From NCBI GenBank assembly GCA_023653785.1, contig JAMKCH010085008.1:97414-161413 (forward strand): a stretch of 64,000 nt of DNA, read 5' to 3'. The translations under genes and the position numbers were made by a program. Position 1 is the first letter of the stretch, and each line of letters begins with the position of its first letter. Positions 1-10,999 of the stretch are shown piece after piece. Below the pieces are notes generated by a model. It saw nothing but the letters and a program-made list of their open reading frames with translations. It was not told the DNA's origin and did not search any database. Source of the stretch: Ophioderma brevispina (Eukaryota > Echinodermata > Ophiuroidea > Amphilepidida > Ophiodermatidae).

Positions 1-914
1 TTTTGTTCTTAGGTCACGGGGGCGGGCAAGTTCAGCGTGGGGGGGTGAAATGATGGTGTGTGATAAATTTTCTGCTCAGGCCATTGAACTTGTAGAGCAT
101 GAAGTTAGTTAGGTTTTTGTGTGTTTTTTTTTTTTCGTGTCGATGCCTTAAAGGCAGGAAGACAAAGGGGATCACTTTGTCTATTGTAATTGATGTGGTG
201 CGAGGGCTGATGTTGATGTATCCTGTTGTTTGGATGTAAATAAGGGCTTCGTGATCTGATATTTTGCCTGTGTTATTTGTGTGGATTCAGGCTCGTGTAT
301 AGGTTGCACAGTATATCCCTTACAAGGTCAAAAGGTCATATGGGTCCTATTATATATGAAGCGCGATGGTAGACGACAATGTGTCCGAGAAGGACCGAAT
401 TAATTTATTTTGTATGGTACCGGGAGTTTAGATCGATTATATACATAAAGGGTGGGTAGCGGATCCGAAATGCACTTTAATTCTGGGACACATTGTTGGT
501 GGAGCCATATGATTCAGTAAGTTATTAATTTTATTTTTTTCACTACCTCACGCATCTTGTAAACGGATGCAAGGCCTCACATATATCATGCATTATGTGG
601 TATTTTGTAGGAACATTGGGCATGTATATATTTTTATTTATCCTTATTTACCGAGGGTGGCAGCTTTTGGCACAAACCAGTCATTTACATGTATATAGAG
701 TGCCAAAAAACTATAGACTTCAGGAGTTTTTAACAATGGAAAAATGAACTAATAGTATTGTGATGTTATGTGTATGGTGTGTGTGTCATGGCAGGAATAA
801 GATATGGAAGAGTATGTATACATAAAACATTGTATTGAAAGGATGAGAGGCTGAGTGGATTATGGTAGAGACCTGTCTAATAATATGGGATAATACAAAG
901 GAGAATGTACTCCT

Positions 915-1600
915 CAAATAAATGTATGTTCTGTAAATGTGCATGGTATACGTAGCTATGTAAAGAGGCATAAGATTCTAATGGTTATCAAACCAAAGAT
1001 ACGATATTATTTTGTTACAAGAAACATACCAGTACAAGAAATTGAAAGGTTTTTTTGGAAAAAGATTGGAAGGTGAATCATATTTCACATGGAAAGTAAT
1101 CATTAAGTAAGGTGTTGCTGTAGTATTAAGCATCTGGATTAGAATGTTATGTATAAAGAGGTTGATAGTGAAGGTTAGAGTTAATTCTTATGGCATTTAG
1201 GAAGTTAATGGTTATCAATTTCATAATAAAGTTTATGCCCCTTGTTCAAGTAAAAAACCTCATCGAGGCAAGTGACTTTTGGAAGGGTTTATTATCATCA
1301 GTTCTTGAAATCCAAAATTGGGATGAGCAACACGATTGTCTGTGCTGGTGATATTAATATGTTACTTAACATTCATTTAGATAGATCAGGTGGAAATACA
1401 AGCATAAATTGAAGGCTTTTACTACTTGCCAGCATTTATAGAGGTATGTGATCTTGTTGTGATATTGGCGAGTCAGAAATTCCTTACCTTCGTCCGTCAG
1501 TGGGAGACAAAGAAACCCTTTAATCCAAAGCAGGCTGGATGTTTGGCTTGTCTCAATAGTATGCAGATAATAATAAAGAAGGTTGGTATTTCCACTGCTC
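915..1600 (+). pseudogene. LINE endonuclease domain remnant
   Basis: A decayed APE-type endonuclease that in a live element nicks target DNA to prime reverse transcription. Visible landmarks are a VNVHGI-type start near 930, an LLQET-like block near 1012, a SKGVAV-like block near 1105 and AGDIN followed by LDRSG near 1343-1400, which corresponds to the family GDFN...DR motif. The usual SDH motif may survive as a degenerate 'sit-sdhh'-like stretch near 1612-1650. The frame changes several times and stops are frequent, so no protein is made. The short open frame at 1426-1611 is only a fragment of this region. Confidence 0.75.
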
Positions 1601-1921
1601 TCAGTACATGATCACCAATTCAAGTTTATTTATCTATAGATAATCATCATGTAACAGGCGGGGTTCCTCATATGGAGTTCAATAATTCACTGTGTGATGA
1701 TTCCGACTTTTGTAAAGCACTCGTTGATATTGTTCCCGTATGGTTGGAGAATTATTCGATGTTGTTATTATAGAATTTATGGGAACTCATTTGAAATAGA
1801 AATTCGCAAGTTTACTCAAAAGTTTAGTAAAAAAAAGGCTTATCAACAGAGGGTTGGCGTGTAAAGAACTTGTAGAATAAAGTCAAGGAATCTGAATGTG
1901 AATTGGCAATAAATCCCTCTG

Positions 1922-3300
1922 TTGAGAATCATTAATGATGGAAAAAAGCTAAGGAGAATCTTGCGGCAGAATACAATATCATCACACAGGGAATATGTAC
2001 GTTCCAGAGCTCAATGGGTGGAATCAAATGAGAAAAATAATAAGTATTTTCTGAGCTTGGAGAAAGCTAATAAGGTTAAGAGTAGTGTAAATACCGTGAT
2101 CCTAAAAAATGGCGAGGTGTCTAGTAATCAAAAGGAGTGGTTCTTCGCTGAAAATAAGATTTCTACAAATCTTTGATCAAAAAATGTCAGATATGATTGC
2201 GATAGAGTAAATTACATTTTTTGTCATAATAATATCCCACAATTAACATCCCGGAAAACAAAAATTATGTGATGGTATTCTAACAAGGATGAGCGTTCAT
2301 AAACCCTTTAACTCAAAAATAATTAAAAACCCCTGGCAATATGGCCTTACAAGTGAATTTTATATTATAACAGTGTTGGCATTTATTTGGGCAGATGATG
2401 TTTCTAGTTTAATGAGAGTTATACTAAAGGGCGTAGAAATTCTCCAAAGCAGGTGTATGTTTGTATGTTGAATTTGTGTGGTTGTGTTAATTATCTCATA
2501 TAAAAAAGATAAAGATAAGCGTTTTAAAATTGCTCGGAGCGCCCAATACTTTATTAAATGTAGACTGAAAAATTGGGTCAAAGGTTATGCTACTCGAGGG
2601 CTGAACTTCTCCAGATATAATGGTATTGAGCAAGCGCCTTCGTTAAAAATGTTTTTTATTGGAAAGAGATGCGGTGAGAACCGTGTCGGATATCCTTGAT
2701 TTTACTAAAATTGATACATTCCCCCCCAGGCCTTTTGCTTAATATAGATTTCGGAAAAAGCATATGACTAATTGATCATGATTTTATTAAACGTTTTAAA
2801 TCTTTTAAGTTCAGTGATAGTCTGCAAAAGAGGATTTATTACCTTTTACAATGATATTCAAAGTTGTTTGTCATGAAAATGGTCTGTCAAACAGGATATT
2901 TTAATATAAGCGGGGGCGGTCGTCAAGTGCGAATGAGCAGTTAAGTTTAAATTTGATTTATTTTATGCAATTGAAGTGTTATTAATAAATATCAGAGAGG
3001 AAAGGATAATAAAAGGGTATCAGATAAATCCAGAATGAGTCAAAGGATTTCATGCTATGCAGATGATCTTACATGTTTTTGAGAAGATGTAAAATCTGCA
3101 CAAAAGGTGTTAAAATCCTGGATGACGTTTTATATCTGTTCTTCCCTGAAGGTTAATATGGATAAAGCTGAAGCTATATGGTTAGGAAGGCATAGGAATA
3201 GAATTGATAAACCTTTAAATCTTGTCTGGACAACAAGATTAAGGGCTTGGGATTGTTTTTCAAATGATATTGATCTGCTAATATTAAATTTTATATGATT
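1922..3300 (+). pseudogene. LINE reverse transcriptase remnant
   Basis: RNA-dependent DNA polymerase of the LINE. The open piece at 1922-2176 carries the family linker RSRAQW...EKNNKYFLSLEK. It is followed by a 'WQYGLTSEFY' block near 2335 (usual PGPDGLT-EFY), a YKKDKDKR block near 2501 (usual LI-KK-KDKR preceding NWRPI), an LNIDF-KAYD-like block near 2740 containing the first catalytic Asp, DHDFIKRFKSF near 2779, a GYFNIS-G block near 2895 (usual GVRQGCP), the catalytic YADD at 3056-3067, and the thumb sequence SSLKVNMDKAEAIWLG at about 3137-3190. At least six frame changes are needed to read it through, and the GVRQG box is altered. Confidence 0.85.
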
Positions 3301-3419
3301 AAATTTAATTCTCTGAATCAAACATTGCATTAGGGAAGCGTAGAGATCTACGGTCATTGGTAAAATCCTTATTACGAAGGTCTTTGGACTTTCTAAATTT
3401 TATATGTGAACAGTATGAT

Positions 3420-4860
3420 TCCAACACCTATGACAATCCAGAGAAAAAGTTAATGCCATAGTTCACCAATTTATTGGGTGGAACCTTATCGGATTAAAAG
3501 CGTCTGTTCTTCAGCCAAAGACTATAATGTCGGGGGCCTTAAAATGATTGATATTTATGCAAAAATTAAGGCTCATTTGGCATTTGGGTCAAGAGGTATC
3601 AGACTGCTAGTCAGGGTGGATGGAAGATGATTCTGTCTATTGGTTACGAAAAGTTGGCGGTTTTGAATTCTTATAAAATGTAATTTTGATTGGATAAATT
3701 AAAATTGGTATATTCCACAATTTTCCATTAAGTTTTTAACTCTGGTCAGAGTTGAAGCCAAACTCATACAATGTGATGAACGATTTTGTTATCAAATAAT
3801 TTGGAATAATTGTGGAGTACCGTTGATGAAGAAATCTGTGTTTTCTAAATCACTTATGAAGTGGTATTGTTAAAATCAGGGATCTGTTGTAGACAATGGT
3901 ACATAGGACCTTTGATACTTTGGTATGGAGGTAAAGGAATATCTGAGGTGGTATAGCATTGTGAATGTATTCCAGGGCAATGGCCGTCATGAATTTTAAC
4001 ATGAAGGTATACTTAACCAAGAGGTTGATAGTGATCTTGGTATTGGTTGTTATATAAATGATTTTTTATTACTTTGGACCGTATTAAATCTAAGGATAGT
4101 CCAGTAGTTCTTGTGAGTAAAAATATTGATGTCCAAAAAGTGTTATAAATTAAGGGAAAATTACATATTGAGTCTCAGTGTTACGGATTTTTTTTTATCT
4201 TACCATGGAAGGTTACAATTGCTTCAAGATTGAAGGTGGTTACAGAGAATAAATCATCTCATCTTGCCAACAAATAAGTGGTTACATAGAATTGGCATTA
4301 TCAATAGCCAAACTGTCACAAGATGGTAATAGACCATATTGAATCTTTAAACCAAATGTGTGAATGAACCATGTTAGGAGATTCTGGAACGAGTTTCAAA
4401 TTACGTGGAATGTCTTTTTTGATTGATGTTTCACGTAATGAAAAAAATTTTGGTTATTTTGATAGTCAGGAATTGTAGGTTGAAAACCAGTGTTTACATT
4501 GCACGCCGGTTTATCTATATAACAAAAAAGTGTTTCCCTTGCTTTGAGTATTGTAAGAATTTATGATGGATTATATTCCTTGGAAGAAAACCTTGCCAGA
4601 CAGAAAGGGAAATTGGAGATTCACTCGATAAGTGGTCTAAGAGTAGGTTTTTAAAATAATTTTTTTTTCTAAGAATTTGCTTTGAAAATTTAGCATATGT
4701 ATAGCTGAAGTATACATACATGTGTAGTTATTTTCTCTGCCATACACCACTGTCACCATATCTTGGTTGTCTTTGTAATTTTGGTGTATGTACTTGTCTT
4801 TGTATTGTTGTGGTCTTGAAATAAAAGCCAGCCCCTTTGGGGGTTTGGCATAAGACAAAA
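3420..4860 (+). pseudogene. LINE C-terminal and 3' UTR remnant
   Basis: Downstream of the reverse transcriptase the GGLKMIDIYAKIK block at 3532-3570 matches the box found near the C-terminus of L1/Tx1-type second ORFs, followed by an 'LAFGSRGIRLL' stretch equivalent to the family's 'LK-TW-RR' region. No other domain is readable. 4740-4866 looks like a 3' UTR ending in an A-rich tail. The open frames on the opposite strand here are chance. Confidence 0.6.
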
Positions 4861-5454
4861 AAAAATTAAGGGGGTATTCGGTCTTAATATGAAAAATCTT
4901 TCCCAAAATATAACTTTTTTTCATATGGCTATAGCAACGTTGCATGGTACGTGCTATGCATATGAAGCAGCTTGAGACCCTTGACCAAGTGGTGCTCGGC
5001 ATGAGGTTAAAGGTCATAAGGGTCACTTCGGGTATGAGTACTCTCGACTGTTGTTCAGATCTACAGATCTAGTTCTAATGGTTTTCCCCCTTATTTCTAC
5101 AAGGACTATTCACACGTTAAATAATGGTCTGTGACCACTTCGTAAAACTATAATGGACAGCTGAACAAAAGCACAATGGATTAATGATGAAAAAAAGGAC
5201 TAGAAACATGGAAAAATACATGTTATTCTGGTATTGAGATATTGTTATTATTCGTATACAATTGAAGGCCATTCAATTCAGTTGCTGAAAGCCATCAAAA
5301 ACCGGGACCTCCAAGAAGGTGCAGTTAACCAGCATTCATGTTATCGACTGTCAGTTGATGGGCGTATTTGGACTCATAATTGGAAGGACCGTAGACTTAC
5401 TGCGCAGAAATAATTTCACGGGCGTAGTTGAAGGCTCAACCAACACCTAGCAAT

Positions 5455-5583
5455 ATGGCCGTCAGCGTCAGAAAACAGTCATGCGTCTGTGCCATTTTAA
5501 TATTTCTCAGTCTTGTTGTCCTTGCAACTGCAACAGCAGCACATTTGCAGTATATGAACACTATATTATCCATGGAAGAATAG
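5455..5583 (+). CDS. Possible first exon with signal anchor (unidentified)
   Basis: An ATG at 5455 opens a 42-codon frame beginning MAVSVRKQSCVC and followed by about 18 uncharged residues (AILIFLSLVVLATATAA). A short basic head followed by one hydrophobic segment is the layout of a type II membrane protein such as a Golgi glycosyl- or sulfotransferase, though nothing beyond the anchor supports any family. The frame stops at TAG 5581, but a possible donor (gcaGTATATG) lies at about 5552. No downstream exon could be joined with confidence. It may be chance: hydrophobic runs are easy to make from AT-rich DNA. Confidence 0.3.
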   Translation: MAVSVRKQSCVCAILIFLSLVVLATATAAHLQYMNTILSMEE

Positions 5584-6172
5584 ATAAGGAACCACAATGA
5601 TCCACTTGCTTTGAACCAATCATCTAACACCATATTGCAATTGTTTTTCATATCCTCACAAGTGGCCCTTCGAGGATAATCCTATCCTATTTCTAGCTCC
5701 AAGAAAAATTTGCCAGTTCGTGGTTGTTCTTCATTGCAGTAAAGATTCCGGGTCGTCGTGAACAGCGAATCAGCAAGTGACACATGCTGGATTTCAATAC
5801 TCAAATAAATATGGCAGATTACATGGAAAACGCGTCACACGTTCAAATGAGTCAAAACTTTCCTCTTTCATTTTCTCAACTGGACGGGCTTAAGAACCTT
5901 AAAGTGAACGCATTAGGATGTCATACATTGCGTATCTAAAACAAAAACAAAAAAACAAATACACACTGGAGAAGCCGGAACATTTTGTAATATTCAATAT
6001 ACTTTCAAACCTTTTGCGTTGTTCCAACACGAGTTTCCAAAGATTCTCCAAGCAATATATGCTCGCCGATTCATCGATTTGCGGTTTAGAGAGATTACGA
6101 TTAAAGGAGTCCATCTGTTGAATGCCTTCCTTTGTGCGGGTGAATGGATCAACAGATTAAATCGGATGGTGG

Positions 6173-6364
6173 ATGGAAGTCGTGTGGTTCTGGCTTATTC
6201 TTTCTCAATTGATTATCTTAGGTTCCAATTCTGTGTTGAGAGTTGGGGGCAATGTCTCAAATACTCTTGTTTGCCTTTCCGATACCACAAGCCTCCTGGA
6301 TACTCAAGGCACCCTATGTACAGCAACGGCTACAAAAAAAAAGTCCAATATTAATCAATATTAG
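6173..6364 (+). CDS. Possible secreted-protein leader exon (unidentified)
   Basis: The frame starts MEVVWFWLILSQLIILGSNS, a convincing signal-peptide shape with a small-residue cleavage region, then continues with VGGNVSNTLVCLSDTT (one N-glycosylation sequon, two cysteines) before an AAAAAAAAA run that encodes lysines and a stop at 6362. I do not recognise the family. The reading frame upstream (6121-6172) contains a stop, so the Met at 6173 is the only sensible start. A donor is not obvious. Whether it is expressed is unknown. Confidence 0.3.
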   Translation: MEVVWFWLILSQLIILGSNSVLRVGGNVSNTLVCLSDTTSLLDTQGTLCTATATKKKSNINQY

Positions 6365-6510
6365 AGACATTGGGCTTTCAAAAATAAACGGATAATATAA
6401 GTCTTTATGTCAGAATTGCTTTTTTTTTGAGGGAGGAGGAGGATAGGATGCGAGAAGAGAAATTGTGGTTCATGGAAAAGGAAGTAAAGGTTCTGGTCCA
6501 AACATTATAC

Positions 6511-6705
6511 AGATCTTGCATCTTAAGAGGTTTAAACCATTATCTGCACATTGAAGAGCTTCAACTCATATCTTGCACTGAAGACAGTGCTGAGATCTTG
6601 CATATTAAGATCTTCACTCAGATCTTGCATAGTAAGACCTTCACACTCAGATCTTGCATATTAAGATCTTCACTCAGATCTTGCCTATTAAGACCTTCAT
6701 ACTCA
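6511..6705. repeat. 28-bp minisatellite
   Basis: About six diverged copies of a 27-29 bp unit containing 'agatcttgcatattaag' and 'cttcactc'. Starts of the core 'atcttgc' fall at roughly 6513, 6569, 6594, 6622, 6651 and 6678. The 121-codon open frame across it (6427-6792) is a by-product of the repeat. Confidence 0.85.
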
Positions 6706-6860
6706 CAGTCTGCATACTATGTGAAAAGGATAAGCCTTGCATCATCCCCTGGCAAGATGGCAGTCTGGAACATGACCTCAGACGACCTTTGACCTTGGTC
6801 CATAACCTTTGACATCATTCACATATGAAGGAACCCCTATTGCACCTTAAGCCCAAGTCT

Positions 6861-7013
6861 GATATAAAATTGGATCGATTAAGCCCAAATTAATTGGTCG
6901 AGCTATGAGTTGCAAAAATACTGGGCGAGATGCAGTCGAGCCCAATAACTCATAGCGAGACTGATAAATTTTTGTATCCTGCAATAAAAATCATCCAATA
7001 TTATCATTATCAT
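6861..7013. mobile_element. Foldback MITE, 'aaattggat' family, copy 1
   Basis: Starts 'gatataaaattggatcgat' and ends 'atccaatattatcattatc', which are inverted versions of each other. The interior repeats the words 'attgggcgag' and 'cgagcccaata', themselves complementary. The left 90 bases are almost identical to 8183-8275. Confidence 0.7.
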
Positions 7014-7138
7014 GTTTTCAGAATCTGACGTACATAACCCAAACTAGTGAAGCAGGCTTGACCTGTCTTCAAGTTCAGAGTAACTACATGTACATCCTAT
7101 AACATTAGTGAAAAGAAAATTTAGACACAAAGCACCTG

Positions 7139-7292
7139 AAAAGGAAGTGGAACAAGTAAACACCACTAATGGGAACTACCAACAACAAATAAAATGAACC
7201 AGTAGACACCAGGAACCGCCAAAGAAATGGAACCAGTAGACACCAGGGACCACAAAAGAAATGGAACCAGAAGATATCAGGAACCACCAAAA
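7139..7292. repeat. 34-bp minisatellite
   Basis: Three clean 34-bp units at 7191-7224, 7225-7258 and 7259-7292 sharing 'atggaaccagtagacacca', preceded by a more diverged copy. Because 34 is not a multiple of three, the minus-strand frame at 7105-7350 is not a designed protein repeat. Confidence 0.85.
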
Positions 7293-8173
7293 AAATCCCA
7301 ACAGTGAGAGAGAAAGACCCAAAATCATCACACCCCTCAAAATGGAGCATCCCTAAAGTACTTCAACCAATCAGTAGCCTCCCAGAAAAACGGTTCATCC
7401 TTGATGTAAGACATCATGAAATTAGCCTAGCATGAAATCTTCTATAAAGAGGATCAAAGGATTACAAGGATTGTACAGCTTTATTCCGTAAAAGAGTCTT
7501 TACCAAAGAGGTTCTATATAGATAGAGGCAAAACGTTACGTAATCTTTAGAAATTCATCGCCTCGCATGTTTTGCCGACCACAAAGAGAACATAGAGTAC
7601 CAACAATAGAAAGCAATGGCTGCCTCCGCTTTTTCCACATACTGTGGGTGCCGCTTTGCATATACACTAATCAGTAGTGATACAAATTGATGTATGTGTT
7701 AGAGGTGGCCAGGTGTAATAATAGTGCACCTGGATCATTGTGCTTAGATACTCTTTTTTCTCATAATGCAATGCGCGCTTAGGTGAAAAGATGTATTCAT
7801 TGAGGCGGTTTATTTAAATCAAGACGACTGACGTGTCATTTCATTCGTTGTGTGGCCATGGGTAGGACAAAATTTAACCACCCAATAGCACCCAACATCC
7901 AACAACTGATATTTTGGCGGATTGTTTGTATCGAATTGACATTATGTGTGTATACAAGCACCCAAACTAATAATTATTCCGTGCAATATTCAAAATGTCA
8001 GCGCCCAGCACGGACGACTGGTTTTGAATGGGCTTCACCCCCTTGGTCTTTAGTCTAACTCATGAATATCTTACACCAATGACACACCAGAAAAACTCAT
8101 GTCCTGGTCTTTTAAAACTCATGTCATGGTCTCAAAAACTGTGTACAAAGGTATAGGATGGAAGATTCTGAAA

Positions 8174-8660
8174 ACATAATAATGATATAAAATTGGATCG
8201 ATTAAGCCCAAATTAATTGGTCGAGCTATGAGTTGCAAAAATATTGGGCGAGATGCAATCGAGCCCAATATTTTAAAACTCTTAGCGAGACCAATTATTA
8301 TTATGCATCTGTGGTGCAATAACACAGTGCGATTAGCGCGTACCGCCCAACACTGCACAATACGCAAAAATATTGGGCATTCGGTCATGCAACTCGTCAA
8401 GCAAATACTCTGTTTTTATTAGTTTTGAAGCCATTTTCAAACTATTTTTGTCAAGTCAGCTTCTTCTTGCATAATAATAATAATATTGGATGGCTTCGGC
8501 TGATAACAGAAAATATCGCCCTCGCAAAGAAAATATCAGGCTCGTCTTTGACTCGCCCGATATTTGATCTAGGCTCGGTGGATATTTTTTGTTATCAACC
8601 TCAGCCATCCAATATTATATAAATATTGGGCGTAAATCATCCAATTTTATCATTATCATG
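8174..8660. mobile_element. Foldback MITE, 'aaattggat' family, copy 2
   Basis: The left end 'ataataatgatataaaattg' and the right end 'atccaattttatcattatc' are inverted. The interior begins like copy 1 at 6861 and then carries a second, complete palindromic element at 8480-8618, so this is either a composite or one MITE inserted in another. Confidence 0.65.
8480..8618. mobile_element. Nested 139-bp foldback element
   Basis: Arms 8480-8517 and 8581-8618 are inverted copies of each other with about 35 of 38 bases paired, beginning 'ataatattggatggct'. No coding sequence lies between the arms. Confidence 0.8.
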
Positions 8661-8785
8661 TTTTGGATCCGATATTTTCACACACTTGGACTCCTCAAAA
8701 CATGACTACTAGCTGGTGGCCATTCATTGTGCATTTGGCATGCTTTTTGGCAGATTTTGTAAAGCATGTGGTTAATAACTCGCAT

Positions 8786-8997
8786 ACCATTGCTTTTGCT
8801 GTTTTCTATAGATAGGTTTAAATATATTGATCTGACAGGTGCTGGGTAGATTAATACCTCAACTTCATGTAGCAGTCATAGTCAGCAACTCACATACCAG
8901 CCATACCATTGCTTTTGTTTTCTATAGACATGTTTAGGATATTGATCTGATAGGTGCTAGGTGGATTAAATCCTCAGCTGTATGTAACAGTCATGGC
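8786..8997. repeat. Tandem duplication of about 115 bp
   Basis: Both halves carry 'accattgcttttg', 'ttttctatagaca/tag' and 'attgatctgayaggtgct' in the same order, at 8787-8885 and 8906-8995. Confidence 0.8.
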
Positions 8998-9163
8998 GGG
9001 AAATAGCTACAATTAAATTAATTTTTTTCTTAGCAAAATCAGATGAGCAATCCAGACATCCAAATTGCTTTTAAATAAATGGAAGTGATTGAAAAGATGA
9101 AATGCGAGTAAAACTGAAGATCTGATGACAACAAGAAAATCATGCATAGAACAAAGTTTTTAC

Positions 9164-9283
9164 CTTGAACTTTTGGCAAATGGAAAAGCCGTGCTCTACT
9201 TTTGTGTCCTTTGAAGTCTTCTCCGGAGATGGTCTTTTCCCCAGGCTATCTCTATACAGTTTGTGGTGTGACTTTGGTAAAGG
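9164..9283 (-). CDS. Possible internal exon (unidentified, minus strand)
   Basis: Read on the minus strand, a pyrimidine-rich acceptor (ttttcttgttatAG) precedes exactly 40 open codons ending AAG before a consensus donor (GTAAAA). The peptide begins PLPKSHHKLYRDSL and is rich in Lys, Ser and Pro (GKRPSPEKTSKD), which suits a disordered linker. The exon is phase 0 to phase 0. The frame is closed by a stop at the acceptor and by TGA 24 bases after the donor. The length alone could arise by chance; paired splice sites raise the odds. It may belong with the segments at 9628 and 9931. Confidence 0.35.
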
Positions 9284-9544
9284 CTATAACAAGAAAACAC
9301 AAACAAAACTGTTTGGAAACTCAGTACTAAGTCTACTGTTAGCTAATTATGCATATTTAGTAATGAAATTGAAAGCCAAAGTTTTATGTGGGCTAATTTT
9401 TGGCTTCGTGCCTCCAGTGTATTATTTTCACCAAAAAAGTCTGTATTGTGAATGTATTTTGTATTACACTTAGTTATTTTTTTTTTTTGAGTAAGGAAAA
9501 CTTGGTATGAAGACACTTCCTTTACATCCTTGTATCTCAGCCTA

Positions 9545-9618
9545 AAAAAGACCAGCTGTTTAAATACTTTGCCAATACTTGGATGGGAGACAACATTGGC
9601 GGCAGCAGTGGGATAACC
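9545..9618 (+). repeat. 5S rRNA-like fragment
   Basis: 'aatacttggatgggagac' at 9574-9591 matches the 3' half of eukaryotic 5S rRNA, including the box C core of the internal promoter. The rest of a 5S gene is absent, so it is a pseudogene or a 5S-derived SINE relic. It runs into 'ggcggcagcagtgggat', which resembles a primer-binding-site junction of LTR elements. Confidence 0.4.
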
Positions 9619-9627
9619 AAGTATAAA

Positions 9628-9734
9628 CTAACTAGTACAGATCATGTCACTCCTAGATTTACAAACACAATGGGCAGATTTAGGAGAGGGGGCCTCTTCC
9701 TCACTTCCTGTTGAGGTCCCAGGATCAGAGGCCC
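9628..9734 (-). CDS. Possible exon, acidic/Ser-Pro segment (minus strand)
   Basis: A minus-strand acceptor (acactctatgcAG) leads into an open frame reading ASDPGTSTGSEEEAPSPKS, low-complexity and acidic, in character like the neighbouring exon at 9164-9283. It stops at TAG 9628-9630 unless a donor inside (gaaGTGAGG, about 9707) is used. Unidentified. Confidence 0.25.
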
Positions 9735-9930
9735 CTGCATAGAGTGTGATATGAAGGTGGTTCATGGAGAGCCCTTGCTGCTCCTCATTGGACCTTCATC
9801 AAAGCTGTTCTTCCTCAGGATCAGAAATCATCATAACAAAAAAAATTACACAAACAGGCAAAGGAAAAGCTAATTTTATATACATAAACTATATTGTCAC
9901 AAAGAAAAGTGAATTCCATGAACTTATTTG

Positions 9931-10125
9931 TTAGTTGCTACAGTCTATTCTCAGACATTCAACACTGTAATTCAAGTTAGGCTGATTGTCCACATCAAAT
10001 TTGGTAGTAGAGGTGGGATGTATTGTCAAGTTAACACCAATGTCTGTTGGCATGGTAGTGTCTAGAAATATGAGGTAACTTAGAACGGGGAAATCAGCGG
10101 TCGGGTCGTTATGTATCAATCGCAT
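9931..10125 (-). CDS. Possible exon, extracellular-like segment (minus strand)
   Basis: Open minus-strand frame. From a possible acceptor (tcatatttctAG) it reads TTMPTDIGVNLTIHPTSTT and ends with YSVECLRIDCSN before TAA. It contains one NLT and one NYS sequon and two cysteines, consistent with an extracellular beta-sandwich module. The C-terminal cysteine spacing loosely recalls integrin alpha stalks, but this is too short to assign. No good donor precedes the stop. Confidence 0.3.
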   Translation of the reverse strand: MRLIHNDPTADFPVLSYLIFLDTTMPTDIGVNLTIHPTSTTKFDVDNQPNLNYSVECLRIDCSN

Positions 10126-10511
10126 TTCTTTTACCGTTTACCTGCCAATGACGTTGGATTTTAACCCTTTCAACCCTGGTAGATTCTGTATAGTTTATAG
10201 CACATAAGTCAGTGACTTTGAGATGGCTTCCATCTTAGCCCTTTCAACCATTGTAGATGATGGCAGCCATTTGATGAACCATGGCTGTAGTATGATCTTC
10301 CAACAGACATTTGTCAAATGTTAAAAATCAGTTAAAAATGCCATTTCTTTAAGATCATTAACTTGGTTTGATTATTTACATTGTATTCTTTGTGAAATGT
10401 TTGCTTTTGTATAAACTTTTGCCACTTCTCATGCCTGTATCATATTTTAATGACATCTCAGGTTACACATTACAAAGTACTTGTTTGCTGCTTATAACCC
10501 CATGAGCACTA

Positions 10512-10560
10512 CTTTGATTGGCTAATTACATCATTTAACTCTATAAATAACCAATCAAAG
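10512..10560. promoter_or_regulatory. Inverted CCAAT boxes around a TATA-like word
   Basis: 'ctttgattgg' (10512-10521) and 'ccaatcaaag' (10551-10560) are perfect inverted copies; 'tataaata' lies at 10542-10549. It could be a core-promoter arrangement or a small palindrome. No first exon was identified beside it. Confidence 0.25.
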
Positions 10561-10999
10561 ACATGGTAGTAAAATCTTAAAGGTGCATATCGATATAGAA
10601 GTTTTATGTTGATTGGTGACTCAAAGGGGTACATCATATTATATCATGTAATAAGCCTATCAGAAAAACTGTAAGAAAAGTGGTTATTCTCAGGAGTTCA
10701 GTTCTTTCGCAATTTTTTTTAAATTAAAGTTTGTTAATTTTGTATATTTTGATTTTCCATTTGTGTCATGTTAACCTGACCCTCAAGGATGACCAGTTCA
10801 TTGTAGTGGAAAAGTAGCCAGATTTTAAAAAGATTAAATAAACAAATACTTCCTTGGATAACACTATAAAAGACATTCAGTGATATATACCTGAAAAGGA
10901 GAGCCTGGTTGAGGTTAACTCAAATGTGGCAAATGACTAAATTTGGCAGTAATAAGAGGCAAAATAGGGCAAAAAGTCAGCTTGTGTCATGAACCACAC

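Larger units (their letters stand above)
1..4866 (+). mobile_element. Degenerate L1/Tx1-like LINE
   Basis: Translated fragments in three shifting frames give, in the correct order for a LINE second ORF, an AP-endonuclease domain (about 915-1600), the post-endonuclease linker (about 1985-2170), a reverse transcriptase (about 2290-3300) and a C-terminal GGLKM box (3532-3546). The 3' end is a short A run at 4856-4866 following an 'aataaaag' stretch at 4819. The wording of the motifs resembles the L1/Tx1 group known from fish, corals and other marine animals; this is a judgement by eye. Bases 1-880 would be the ORF1/5' leader, but I recognise no domain there and cannot fix the left end, which may lie outside the window. 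Numerous stops and frameshifts mean the copy is dead. No target-site duplication was found. Confidence 0.85.

Noticed and set aside
6427..6792. 121-codon plus-strand frame
   Set aside because: Spans the 28-bp minisatellite; repeated 'LRSCIL'-type peptides come from the repeat unit.
9931..10125. Assignment of the minus-strand segment to integrin alpha
   Set aside because: Only a short cysteine spacing is suggestive; too little to name a family.
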